The translations under genes were made by a program, and so were the position numbers. Positions 25,801 to 35,200 of a stretch of 64,000 nucleotides of DNA are shown piece by piece. Below the pieces are notes generated by a model. It did not search any database. It saw only the letters and a list, made by a program, of their open reading frames with translations, and was not told the DNA's origin. Origin of the DNA: Ahrensia sp. Its GTDB lineage: Bacteria; Pseudomonadota; Alphaproteobacteria; Rhizobiales; Rhizobiaceae. The DNA is taken from NCBI GenBank assembly GCA_002706335.1, contig PAKZ01000001.1, positions 1 to 64,000 of the forward strand, written 5' to 3'. How positions within the stretch are numbered: the stretch's first letter is position 1; every line of letters starts with the position of its first letter.

Positions 25801-26729
25801 ATACCGATCGGCACGTTGTCCAGGATCGTCTGCATGAGACGGAAGGATTTCTCGGCCTCTTCCTGGGCTTTTTCGAGCTGCTGCTCGTGGTTCTTCTGTT
25901 CGGTGATGTCGGTCCTGACGCCGATCAGGATTCCGCTGGGCAGGCGACGGTTCTCGATCTTACACCAGATGCCGGAACTGAAGCGGTGAACGGCCTCGAA
26001 ATGGGACTTGTGGAATGCCTGGGTCCGCCGCGTGACGATTTGCTCGATATCGGAGTCGGTCAGGTTTTCGACGCCGGGATCGTCCTTGTAGGTGCCGCGC
26101 CGCACTCCTTCGATCAGGATCGTCCGCAGCGGGGTTCCGGGAACGAGCAGGTCGGCGGTGCGGGGATAGAGCCGGCGCATCGCATTGTTGGCGTAAACCA
26201 GTATGTCGTTTTCGTCGTAGATCACGACGCCTGCATCGATTGCGTCGAGAGATGCGTCTAGAATGTTTGAAAGGCGACGGTTTTCGTGGCGCGTCTTTTC
26301 GGTTTCCTCGAGCACACCGACAATATTGCCGAGTGTATGACCGCTACCGCGATAGCCTTGAAACCGGCCATTTTCATCGAAGACGGGGTGGCCACTGACG
26401 GAGATCCAGTGGCTGTTCCCATCCGGATCGGTGTAGTTGTAGACGAAGTCGCGAAACGGCTCATGCCGCATCAGTGTTTCGAGATGGGCCCTGAATTGCT
26501 CCGTCTGGCCGCCGCTTTCGCGAAACAGGTCGAGACGGGACTTGCCGATGAATGTGTCGGGTTTGACGCCCGTGAATTCTTGCACGGATCCGGAAAAATA
26601 GATGAAGTCGTGGTTCCGGTCGGTCATCCAGATCCAGCCGGCCGCAACCGAGAGGAGCTGGTTATAGTCGTCGATGGTCATTCCCTCGGGAAGGAGGGCC
26701 GCATTTGTCGATCGCGGAGCCTTGTTCAT
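22872..26729 (-). CDS. multi-PAS hybrid sensor histidine kinase with two receiver domains
   Basis: A 1285-residue protein without membrane segments, so probably a cytoplasmic sensor. About five PAS domains occupy residues 15-680 (the first with AAGWIWMTDRNHDF, the last with VLDRLSSPVIVKNE). The kinase core follows: HisKA with phospho-acceptor His708 in NMSHEIRTPMNGV, then HATPase with VSNAVKFT, DTGMGIP and GTGLGLAIS. Two receiver domains close it, with likely phospho-Asp997 (MILDYQMP) and Asp1207 (LMDVSMP), separated by a disordered Pro/Ala linker. No Hpt domain is fused, and no response regulator with an output domain is adjacent. The signal may be redox or a small ligand; this is not visible. 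Monocistronic. Confidence 0.93.
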   Translation of the reverse strand: MNKAPRSTNAALLPEGMTIDDYNQLLSVAAGWIWMTDRNHDFIYFSGSVQEFTGVKPDTFIGKSRLDLFRESGGQTEQFRAHLETLMRHEPFRDFVYNYTDPDGNSHWISVSGHPVFDENGRFQGYRGSGHTLGNIVGVLEETEKTRHENRRLSNILDASLDAIDAGVVIYDENDILVYANNAMRRLYPRTADLLVPGTPLRTILIEGVRRGTYKDDPGVENLTDSDIEQIVTRRTQAFHKSHFEAVHRFSSGIWCKIENRRLPSGILIGVRTDITEQKNHEQQLEKAQEEAEKSFRLMQTILDNVPIGIVVYDDQDRFLLSNRQLRRDQPKLEPAMQPGKTLREAIDTAHANNRWRDSSDPEIDMLYATNPEEWKRRKIEEYRQPRFESLRRTNSGKWFQIINTRTEDNMLIGLRIDITEIKEQQVALSQRVRENELYQNIIEAIPAAVYAKTPDLKLIYANSAWENFAGLPVAQGMGKTDMDIFGDEQGAAFMEADRQVLETGKVQQNEEVARPGTDGPKYRLARKSKAVGSDGSVYLVGITTDISELRARENEAIAARTKAELAQNVLDRLSSPVIVKNEKRECIIANKAFAELLGLSVADVIGRTTDELVPPDQVELISTYEDEVLATGEPHIHEYERMRGDGTTFAAKAYKSRERLGDGKDYLVIRIEDVTRFHEREKALRDAQLKAEAADRSKSEFLANMSHEIRTPMNGVLGMAELLASTELDSKQRTFADVIIKSGNALLTIINDILDFSKIDAGQMELDAQPFELREAVSDVATLMTARAQQKDIELIVRVDPDIHDTHVGDVGRLRQVITNLVSNAVKFTEFGHVLINVNGNDLGDRTELKFDITDTGMGIPEDKLKTVFEKFSQVDGSSTRRHEGTGLGLAISSSIVTLMGGEYGVESTVDEGSTFWFRITLPKHGEIARRLPPPEDITGSRVLIVDDNSVNRSILLEQMNAWRLDSCAVGSGLEALQVMREAVKLGTPFDCMILDYQMPGMNGLDVAAAIRSDARIAATPIVFLTSVDNGVSPEEIRRLRIHKNLMKPARSSYLFDAIIAAIAANRNAGETMVLPQALDHEEPSAPESDSTRPLQRSAPRPTIFEEDAPKPAARFADNDAPAQNSDSRETAGLAREAPVRPAPAPHNAAPSDFALDILIAEDNEVNQLVFSQILIDSGYSFEIVGDGKQAVETSGRKPPRLILMDVSMPEMNGLEATEAIRAREAAEGRHTPIIGVTAHALKGDREKCVQAGMDDYLSKPISPDTLLKKVDEWLKSRTAAVAG

Positions 26730-26885
26730 CTTCGACCTGCCGAACGCATGAAAACACGGTGTGCCGTTGGGTCACGCCGCACGCATTCCGCGAAGATTCG
26801 CTGAAACAGGTGAACCGCCCGTTAACCCTGAACTATGAATACAAGAATTCACTAGCGCGATATTCGATCTGATCGAAACAATCAG

Positions 26886-26908
26886 ACCGGCAAACTGTCT
26901 CGCCGGCT
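26886..26908 (-). terminator. possible terminator of the minus-strand ClC gene
   Basis: On the minus strand GCCGGC, a 9-nt loop and GCCGGT lie just after the stop codon, followed by TGATTGTTT. The stem is short. The sequence resembles the element at 16430-16470. Confidence 0.35.
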
Positions 26909-26916
26909 TCACCGGT

Positions 26917-28581
26917 CTATCGGTGTTCCTCGACCGACACATCGATCAGCGCCTTGTTGAAATAGCGCAGGGCGCGCAGCTGGCTGGCCCAGGCGATGAT
27001 CTTCTCGGGATCCTTTTCGTCGATGACGGGCAGCCGGGCATGGCCGCCGGCGTCGAACAGGCGAAGCGCGGTTTCCAGCGTGTCGGATGGCTTGAGGGCC
27101 GGTGTGCCTGCATCCGCATCGTAACGTTCCGGCTCGGCATCGGGCGGTGGCATGTCCATGAAATCCATCACCAGCTTCGCATGGGTGAGCGAGCGATGCG
27201 GGCCCTCGTGGATGAACAGGCCTCGCGTTTCCAACTGCCACTGGAAGTAGGAGTGGTTGTGGATCGCCTGGTTGATGCCATAGGCGATGGCGACGGTGAG
27301 CAGCAGCGCAATCGACAGCGTGTAGCCGCCGGTCAGCTCGAAGACGATCATGGTTGTGGAGAAGGGGGCGCCGAGGACGGCGGCGGCGACGGCGCCCATG
27401 CCGAGGATCGAATAGAGCCCTTCCGAGGATGCGAGCTCCGGAAAGACGGAGGCCGCGATCAACCCGAAACTGCCGCCGGCCATGGCGCCGAGATAGAGCG
27501 CAGGCGAGAATATGCCGCCGCCGAAGCGCGACGCCAGCGTGATCGCCGTCGCCGCGGTCTTGGCGACCAGAAGCGTCAGCATCAGGTGCAATGGCAGGTT
27601 GTTCTTCAGGGCGGCGTCGGTGGTCTCGTAACCGACGCCCAGCACTTCCGGAAAGAACACCGCGATGGCGCCGACCCCGGTTCCGCCGATGACGGGGCGC
27701 AGCCAGGTGGCCGAGGTGACGTGGCGCGAAACCCAGTCGGTCGCGATCAGGGCGAACTGGAACAGGATCGCCACGGCGGCGCAGGTGACGCCGAGCAGGG
27801 CGAAGGCCGGGAACTCCCAATAGGACGTGATCTGGTGGTCGGGGATGACGAAAGCGGCGACATCGCCGAACCACAGGCGGGTCAGCAGCGTGCCCATGAC
27901 GGAGGCCAGTACGATGGGCACTATGGCCGACAGTGCGTAATGGCCAAGCACAACCTCATGGGCGAAGATCATGCCGGCGATGGGCGCGTTGAAGGAGGCC
28001 GAGACGGCGCTGGCGACGCCGCATGCGAGAAGGACTCGGCGGGCGGAATCGGGCAGATGCAGGCGCTGGCAGATCGACGCGCCGATCGTCGCGCCGAGAT
28101 GCACCATAGGCCCCTCGCGGCCGGCGCTGGCACCGGAACCGAGCGATATGGCGGTGAGCGCGGCCGAAGAGATGCCGGGCCAGAATGGCAGGCCGCGTCC
28201 ACCATGGATGCGGGCTTCCATCACGTCGGCGACGGAAAAGGTGCGTTGTTTCGACTGAACAGTCTGCAGCAGGATGCCGACGACGAGGCCGCCGATCACG
28301 GGGGCGAGGAAGATGACCGGCTTCGGGACGCCGGCCGCGGCGCTGACCACCGCCTCCGACATGGTTCCGAGCCAGAGGAACTGGACCGCGCCGATTGCCT
28401 CGCGAAACAGGATCGCTGCGACCGCGACGACGAGGCCGATGACCAGCGACAGGAGCCAGACCAGCGGCAGGCGGCGTGACGCGAAGGCTCGCAGATTGAT
28501 GCGCATTTCCGACAGTGCGGCCGCGGCGCCGGATATCAGCGGTTCAGCGAGGCGTCGAAGCAGCGATGGCGTGTCGGACAT
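26917..28581 (-). CDS. ClC-family chloride channel/transporter with CBS region
   Basis: About 554 residues. It is polytopic, with the ClC selectivity motifs GSGASAGREGP (the Glu is the gating residue), GCGVAS-like ACGVASAVSASFNAPIAG, and later GGGIFSPALYLGA and LGAPFSTTMIVFELTGGY. The C terminus is a shortened CBS-type cytosolic region (PALKPSDTLETALRLFDAGG, HARLPVIDE). It conducts or exchanges chloride or similar anions. The frame is open to 28692, but MSDTPSLLRRLAE at 28581 is the normal family start; the ribosome site is weak, so the start is uncertain. It is divergent from a second ClC gene at 28850. Confidence 0.88.
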   Translation of the reverse strand: MSDTPSLLRRLAEPLISGAAAALSEMRINLRAFASRRLPLVWLLSLVIGLVVAVAAILFREAIGAVQFLWLGTMSEAVVSAAAGVPKPVIFLAPVIGGLVVGILLQTVQSKQRTFSVADVMEARIHGGRGLPFWPGISSAALTAISLGSGASAGREGPMVHLGATIGASICQRLHLPDSARRVLLACGVASAVSASFNAPIAGMIFAHEVVLGHYALSAIVPIVLASVMGTLLTRLWFGDVAAFVIPDHQITSYWEFPAFALLGVTCAAVAILFQFALIATDWVSRHVTSATWLRPVIGGTGVGAIAVFFPEVLGVGYETTDAALKNNLPLHLMLTLLVAKTAATAITLASRFGGGIFSPALYLGAMAGGSFGLIAASVFPELASSEGLYSILGMGAVAAAVLGAPFSTTMIVFELTGGYTLSIALLLTVAIAYGINQAIHNHSYFQWQLETRGLFIHEGPHRSLTHAKLVMDFMDMPPPDAEPERYDADAGTPALKPSDTLETALRLFDAGGHARLPVIDEKDPEKIIAWASQLRALRYFNKALIDVSVEEHR

Positions 28582-28849
28582 GAGGCGGCCGAAATCCGTA
28601 AGCAATTTCTCACAAAAGGATTTCCATCTTATCGCAAGGAAAGGTGGCTTGCGACCGGCGCACCGGTTTTCCATACCAACAATTGCTCCCAACGGCCCGG
28701 TTGCCTTGATTTTTTCACGCGCGAGGTTCAGGAGAGGGCACTCACCGGGCTTCTTAGCGACTGCCCCGGCTCGCGCCGGAGCGCATGTTCGCCCAGTTCC
28801 CGCCTTCGACCGTCAACGGCCGTAACACGAACAAAGAAAATACGGCGCC

Positions 28850-30664
28850 ATGTCCCTGTTCGACACTTCGCGTTTCAGCGTACGTAACTCCGACCTCCCC
28901 GAACACGAATCCCGAATCCTCAGTCTGCCGATCCTTTGCGTCATTGCGTTCACGATCGGCCTCGTCGCCGCCGCAGGCGCGGTGATCTTCCGGATCCTGA
29001 TATCGGTCGTTCACAATCTCTTCTTTTACGGCACCTTTTCGACAGTCTATGACGCGAACCAGTTCGATCCGCCGAGCCTGTGGGGGCCGGCGATCATCCT
29101 GTCGCCCGTCATCGGGGGGCTGATCGTCGTGTGGATCGTCAAAACCTTCGCGCCGGAGGCCAAGGGGCACGGCGTGCCGGAGGTGATGTATGCGATCTAC
29201 CACAACAAGGGGAATGTGCGCGGCGTCGTGGCCATTGCCAAGACGCTTGCCTCGGCCGTGTCGATCGGGTCCGGCGCCTCAGTCGGGCGCGAGGGGCCGA
29301 TCATCCAGATCGGCGCCTCTTTCGGTTCGACGGTGGCACGCAAGCTGAAGCTGGCGCGCTGGGAAAAAATCACGCTGCTTTCGGCAGGAGCGGGCGCGGG
29401 TATTGCCGCGACCTTCAACACGCCGCTCGGCGGCGTGCTGTTCGCCGTCGAGATGCTGTTGCCGGAAGTCTCGACGCGCACCTTCCTGCCGGTGGTGGTC
29501 GCCACCGCGACGGCGACCTATGCCGGCCGCATCGCATTCGGGCTCGATCCGGCCTTCATCGTGCCGCTGGCGAACCTGCCGGTCCATCATGCGGTCGACT
29601 ATGTCCAGCTGATCGCATTCGCTTTGCTGGGCGTGCTGGCGGGATTTGCGTCCTGGGCCTTCATCCGGTTCCTCGCCTGGTGCGAGGATATTTTCCCGAC
29701 CCTGCCGGGCAACGAATACACGCAGAACATGATCGGCATGTTCGCGATCGGCGTTCTCGGGTACCTGTTCTTCGTGATGTCCGGCGAATATCACACCTAT
29801 GGTGTCGGTTACGCCACGATTCAGGACATCCTGAACGACCAGCCCTATACGGTGCTGTTGCTGCTGTTGCTGCTTGGCGCGAAGATCGTCGCGACCTCGA
29901 TCAGCCTCGGTTCCGGCGCATCGGGCGGCGTATTCTCGCCATCGCTGTTCATCGGCGCGACGCTGGGCGGCGCGGTCGGCGTTATCGGCATGAGCCTGTT
30001 TCCCGAACATGGCTTCGCGCCGGCGGAATTCGCGCTGGTCGGGATGGGCGCGCTGGTCGGCGGGGCGACGGGAGCCTCGATGACGGCGATCGTGATGATC
30101 TTCGAGATGACGCGGGACTACAATGTCATCGTGCCGCTGGTGCTCGCGGTCGCCATCGCGGTCGGTATCCGGCGCTGGCGCATCCCGGACAATATCTACA
30201 CGATCAAGCTGCGCCATCGCGGCCGGCCGATCCCGCAGATCCGCCACACCAACATGTATCTGGTCCGGCAGGCCAAGGAACTGATGGCGAAGAACTTCAT
30301 GGTTTTGCCGGTCGACACGACCGTCTCGGACGCGCTGAAGGCGTTGCCGGCGGATGCCGAGGGGCCGATCCACGTGATCGCCGAGGACGAAGGCCGTATC
30401 GCCGGCTATGTGCGCTTCGGAACGATTCCCTATCGGGCCGATCGGCGCGCGCACCAGACGCTGCGCGAGATCATGTCGTCGGACTATGTGATTGCGGCGC
30501 AGACGCATATTCTCAACTCGGTGATCACCCGCATGAACCAGCGCAACCGCTCCTATGCCATCGTCGTTGACGGGCCGGGCGTGGTGCCGCGAACCGACAA
30601 TATCGTCGGCGTGATCGACACGACTGAAATCGCCAATGCGGTGATCACCAACCACTACGCGTAG
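28850..30664 (+). CDS. ClC-family chloride channel/transporter with CBS pair
   Basis: A 604-residue polytopic protein. It has GSGASVGREGPIIQIGAS, AAFNTPLGG-like IAATFNTPLGGVLFAVE, GSGASGGVFSPSLFIGA and GGATGASMTAIVMIFEMTRDY, all ClC anion-pathway and fold motifs. The C-terminal 150 residues carry two CBS domains (MAKNFMVLPVDTTVSDALK, and MSSDYVIAAQTHILN) that may bind nucleotides and gate transport. It is divergent from, and clearly a distant paralogue of, the ClC gene at 26917-28581, with about 270 bases of shared upstream region. Roles in anion balance or acid tolerance are typical for the family. Confidence 0.92.
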   Translation: MSLFDTSRFSVRNSDLPEHESRILSLPILCVIAFTIGLVAAAGAVIFRILISVVHNLFFYGTFSTVYDANQFDPPSLWGPAIILSPVIGGLIVVWIVKTFAPEAKGHGVPEVMYAIYHNKGNVRGVVAIAKTLASAVSIGSGASVGREGPIIQIGASFGSTVARKLKLARWEKITLLSAGAGAGIAATFNTPLGGVLFAVEMLLPEVSTRTFLPVVVATATATYAGRIAFGLDPAFIVPLANLPVHHAVDYVQLIAFALLGVLAGFASWAFIRFLAWCEDIFPTLPGNEYTQNMIGMFAIGVLGYLFFVMSGEYHTYGVGYATIQDILNDQPYTVLLLLLLLGAKIVATSISLGSGASGGVFSPSLFIGATLGGAVGVIGMSLFPEHGFAPAEFALVGMGALVGGATGASMTAIVMIFEMTRDYNVIVPLVLAVAIAVGIRRWRIPDNIYTIKLRHRGRPIPQIRHTNMYLVRQAKELMAKNFMVLPVDTTVSDALKALPADAEGPIHVIAEDEGRIAGYVRFGTIPYRADRRAHQTLREIMSSDYVIAAQTHILNSVITRMNQRNRSYAIVVDGPGVVPRTDNIVGVIDTTEIANAVITNHYA

Positions 30665-30726
30665 GTTTGCGTGGCGGCGCCCGTTGCGCGGGGTTCGGGC
30701 GAGGCTTAGAAACATCCGCGACACGC

Positions 30727-30750
30727 GCGCCGGGTTCCGCCCGGCGCATT
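30727..30750 (+). terminator. probable terminator after ClC gene
   Basis: GCGCCGGG, loop TTCCG and CCCGGCGC form an 8-bp stem followed by ATTCATC. It sits between the ClC stop (30664) and the FAD-oxidase start (30773). Confidence 0.45.
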
Positions 30751-30772
30751 CATCAAACGACGGGAGGTTTCC

Positions 30773-32182
30773 GTGGCCCTTAGCGAAATCCAGGCGGCCG
30801 AGCGCAACGAGAGCGGCATAGCGTTGGCGCTCGACATCTTGAAGCAGCGTTTCGGCGAGCGGTTCTCGACCGGCGAGGCGCTGCGCCGCCAGCACGCCCA
30901 TTCGACGACCTATATCCCGGCGCAACTGCCCGACGGAGTGGTCTTCGCCGACAATGCCGACGAGGTGCAGCAGGCCGTGCAGGTCTGCGCCGACCACAAG
31001 GTCCCGATCATTCCGTTCGGAACCGGCACGTCGCTGGAAGGCCATATCAATGCGCCGGCAGGCGGCATCTCGATCGACGTCAGCCGCATGAACCGGGTTC
31101 TGGCCGTCAATGCGGAGGATCTAGACTGCACGGTCGAGCCCGGCATCACGCGCAAGGCGCTGAACGACTATCTGCGCGACACCGGCCTGTTCTTTCCGAT
31201 CGATCCGGGCGCGGACGCCTCGCTCGGCGGCATGGCGGCAACACGGGCGTCGGGCACGAATGCGGTGCGCTACGGCACGATGCGCGACAATGTCATCGCG
31301 CTAGACGTCGTCCTGGCGAACGGCCGCAAGATCACCACGGCGAAGCGGGCGCGCAAGAGTTCGGCGGGTTACGACCTGACGCGGCTGATGGTCGGCTCGG
31401 AAGGCACGCTGGGCGTTATCACCTCGCTGACGCTGAAACTGCAGGGTATTCCGCAGGCGATTTCCGGCGGCGTCTGTCCGTTCCCGACGCTGGAGGCGGC
31501 GGCGAACGCCGTAATCATGACGATCCAGATGGGCCTGCCGGTGGCGCGCATCGAGCTGGTCAACGCGCTGCAGGTGCAGGCGATCAACGCCTATTCGAAG
31601 CTCGATCTGCCGGTGTCGCCGTGCCTTTTCCTCGAGTTTCATGGCACCGAGGCGGGCGTGAAGGAACAGGCGGAAACCTTCGGCGAGATCGCTGCGGAAC
31701 TGGGCGGATCCGAGTTCATCTGGTCGACGCGCGCAGAGGAGCGGCTGAAGCTCTGGCAGGCGCGCCATGACTCTTACTGGGCATGCATCGCGCTGCGACC
31801 GGGCACCAAGTCGGTGGCGACGGATGTGTGTGTGCCGATCTCGCGTCTGGCCGAATGCATCGCCGAGACCGAGGTCGACATCGCCGAAACCGGGTTGGTC
31901 GCGCCGATCGTCGGCCATGCTGGCGACGGCAATTTCCATGTCTCCGCTCTGGTCGACGACACCAGCAGGGAGGAGATCGAGGCCCTGGAGAAATTCGTCG
32001 AGCGGCTGAACATGCGCGCGCTCGCCATGGGCGGCACCTGCACCGGCGAACACGGCATCGGCCAGGGCAAGATGCACTTCCTCGAACTGGAACTGGGCGG
32101 CGCGCTGGACGTGATGCGGTCGATCAAGACGGCGCTCGATCCCGATAACATCATGAATCCGGGGAAGATCGTGCGGCTGTAG
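30773..32182 (+). CDS. FAD-linked oxidase, D-lactate dehydrogenase (cytochrome)/GlcD type
   Basis: A 469-residue flavoprotein of the VAO/PCMH family that oxidises a 2-hydroxy acid and passes electrons to the respiratory chain. The FAD site reads PFGTGTSLEGH (about residues 83-93), PGADASLGGMAATRASG and GSEGTLGVITSLTL. The C-terminal FAD-oxidase domain ends with HAGDGNFH, TGEHGIGQGK and LDPDNIMNPGKI. Length and wording fit the D-lactate dehydrogenase (cytochrome) group; glycolate and 2-hydroxyglutarate oxidases are close alternatives. GTG start with GGGAGG at the right distance. No signal peptide, so it probably works on the inner face of the membrane. Confidence 0.88.
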   Translation: MALSEIQAAERNESGIALALDILKQRFGERFSTGEALRRQHAHSTTYIPAQLPDGVVFADNADEVQQAVQVCADHKVPIIPFGTGTSLEGHINAPAGGISIDVSRMNRVLAVNAEDLDCTVEPGITRKALNDYLRDTGLFFPIDPGADASLGGMAATRASGTNAVRYGTMRDNVIALDVVLANGRKITTAKRARKSSAGYDLTRLMVGSEGTLGVITSLTLKLQGIPQAISGGVCPFPTLEAAANAVIMTIQMGLPVARIELVNALQVQAINAYSKLDLPVSPCLFLEFHGTEAGVKEQAETFGEIAAELGGSEFIWSTRAEERLKLWQARHDSYWACIALRPGTKSVATDVCVPISRLAECIAETEVDIAETGLVAPIVGHAGDGNFHVSALVDDTSREEIEALEKFVERLNMRALAMGGTCTGEHGIGQGKMHFLELELGGALDVMRSIKTALDPDNIMNPGKIVRL

Positions 32183-32294
32183 GCATCGGGCGTCGCTTCT
32201 GTCTTGATATTGCCGCCGAGAGGCGCACATCATGGACCAGAGGCGGCGGCCACCTCCGACAGCTTGACGATTCGCCGCTTCGGGGAGCAGAAAA

Positions 32295-35200
32295 CTGGCG
32301 CGGCTATTCGTCATTTTCGGCAGTTTCATCGTACTGGCGCTGATCACGGCGCTGGTGGCGCCGTATTTCATCGACTGGGATGCCTATCGCGCCGATTTCG
32401 AGAAGGAAGCGACGCGCGTTCTCGGCCAGACCGTGACGGTGTCGGGCAGGGCCAAGGCGCGGCTGCTGCCATTTCCGTCCGTGACATTCGAGGATGTGCG
32501 TGTCGGCGACCCCGAAAAGCCGCTGGTCGTCGCCGATCGCTTCTCCATGGATGCCGAACTGGCGCCATTCCTGTCCGGCGAGTTCCTGATCTTCGACATG
32601 CGCGTCGTCAATCCGACGATCGAGCTGGAAATTGACGAGCGCGGCATGCCGGACTGGTCGCTGCCGTCGGCCGGCCCGATGAGCCCGGCGCGGGTGGTGC
32701 TGGAAAACGCCCGCATCACCAATGGCGCGATCACCCTGCACGACCGGATCGACGGGCGCGACTGGGCGATGGACGGGATCAACGCAACGGTCTCGGCCGA
32801 AAGCCTGCTGGGCCCCTACAAGATCGACGGCAATGGCTGGATGAAGACCACGCCGCTCGCCTTCCGGGTCAATACGGGTCAGTTGTCGAAGGACGGCTTC
32901 TCGCTGCGCACCGTTCTCGAAATGGAGCGGCAGGGCATCGAACTCTCCGTCGACGGCAAGATTGCCGAGCCGGAGGATGCCGCGGCTGCGCCTTATAACG
33001 GCGCCTTCACCGTACGGCCGCTTGCCGGCATGTCGGACCGGCGCTACGTGGTGTCCGGCGATTTCGCAGCGTCGCCGCGGGCCGTCGATATCGCCGAATA
33101 TCGAGGCGAGTTCGGACCCGTTACCGACCCTTATGTCGTGACCGGATCGGCCGGGATCAGCGGCGGCGAGACGCCACGCTACCATGTCGAGGTGACGGGC
33201 ACCCAGGTTATGCTGCCCGAAGCCGGGGCAGGGGCCGCCAGCGAGGCCCCGAACGGGCCGGCGATGCCTTTGGCCGACAGACTGGAGACGGTGCAGTCCA
33301 TGCTCGCCGCGCTGCCGTTCCCGCCGATACCCGGCAGTCTCGATGTCGACCTGCCGGCGGTTGTGGCGGGCGATACCACCATTCGCGATATCAAGCTCGT
33401 CGCCTCGCCGGATACTTCGGAGGATGCCGACCCGCGCCGGCAATGGCGCGTGACCGATTTCGAGGCGCAGTTGCCGGGCCGTACAACGGTCGAGGCAAAC
33501 GGGTTGCTGAAATTGCCACAGGCCGACGGGAAGGAACCGGTGGGCTTCGCCGGTTCGCTGGTCGTCGCTTCGCGACAGCCATCGGGGCTGGCGACATGGC
33601 TGACCGGTTCCGCCGATGAATCCATTCGCCGGCTCGCCAATGCCGGGGTCGCCGCCGATGTCTCGTTCTCGCCGGAACGCCAGACGGTCGATAATCTGGA
33701 AGTGATCCTCGGACCGGCGCGAATGCGCGGCCGTTTGGAGCGCGTTTCCGATCCGGCGCGACGCGCGACGCTCGATATCGCGCTGTCAGGCGAGAATATC
33801 GATTTCGACGCGCTGGAGGCGCTATCGGCGATCTTTGTCGGCAAGGACGGGGCGACGCGCTTCGCCGACCACGATCTCGACGTAAAGCTCGATCTGGCGA
33901 AGCCGGACATTCGCGGCATTCCGCTGGAGTCGCTTGTCGCGTCGATCCGGTCCCGCGATTCCGACATGGAGATTGACCGGTTGTCCGTGACCGGATTGTT
34001 CGGCGCGTCAGTTTCGGCGACCGGCAATCTCGACCGGCGCAACGACGCGCTGCATGGCGGCATCGACGCGACCATCGTCGCCGAGGATGGCGCCGGGCTT
34101 ATCGAGGGGCTTTCGCAGCGGTTCCCGGATATCACCCAGCTGACGCGTCTGCGTTCCATCGCCGCGAAGAGCCCGGATGCGTTCGGGGATACGCGGCTCG
34201 ATATTGTCGGTTCGATGGCGCGCAAGGACGCGCTTTCGGGCGAGGCGAGCCTGTCGGTTTCCGGCGCCACCGGCGGGACGGAGCTGTCGGTCACGGCAAC
34301 CGCGACCGGCGACATGAGGGACCCGGAACGGGCCGCCCTGATGGTCAATGCCGCATTCGATAATCCGCAGGGCGAAACCCTGATCGCGCAAACCGGACTG
34401 CCTGTCTTTCCCGTCGAGAGCCCCGGTTCGCTGGCGGCGGAGGCCAGTGTCGACGGCAGCCTGTTCGACGGGATGAAATCGACGCTTACCCTGACCGGCG
34501 GCGACGATCTGGTGGCGACGCTCGACGGCGTACTGACCTCCGATATCCTGTCGACCGGCTTTACCGGCAAGGCGCAGATCGAGGCCAACGACATCGAGCC
34601 CTGGCTGCTGACGCTGGGCTATGCGTTTCCGGGCACCGGGCTCGGCACCACGGCGGATATCAGCACGGCGGTTTCGGAGCGGGGCGGGAAGTTCGTGCTC
34701 AGCGATATCGACGCCGTGCTCAACGCAAACCGGGTCACGGGCGAACTGACCGTCGACTCGCCCGACGCGGTGCCGGTGGTGCGCGGCGATCTGGCCTTTG
34801 AATATCTGGATGCGGGACCGCTTTATGCGATCATTTCGGGCGATCCGGCGGCCTCGGTGCGTGTCGCCGATGGCGACGCGGCGCTGAAGACGGATTTCGG
34901 GCCGCCAATTCTGGCCGATCACGATGTGGAGGTCGCAGTCACCGCCGGCGAGATCACCTTCCCGACGAGCGGCGCGGCCCTGACCGGGTTCAAGGGCGAT
35001 TTCGTCTATCGCGACGGGGCGATGGAGATGAACGATATCACGGCCTCGCTCGGCGGTTCGCCTCTCACCGGGCTCGTCTCGATGCGAAACGATGCGGGCG
35101 CGGTTCTGATGAACACGCAGCTGACGCTGGACGATGTGCCGATATCGCGGCTGGTGCCGCAGGCCTCCGATATCCTGTCGGGCAAGGCGCACCTGGCGCT

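Noticed and set aside
23598-26261. 887-residue plus-strand frame opposite the hybrid kinase
   Set aside because: The minus-strand frame has complete PAS, HisKA, HATPase and receiver motifs; the opposite frame has none.
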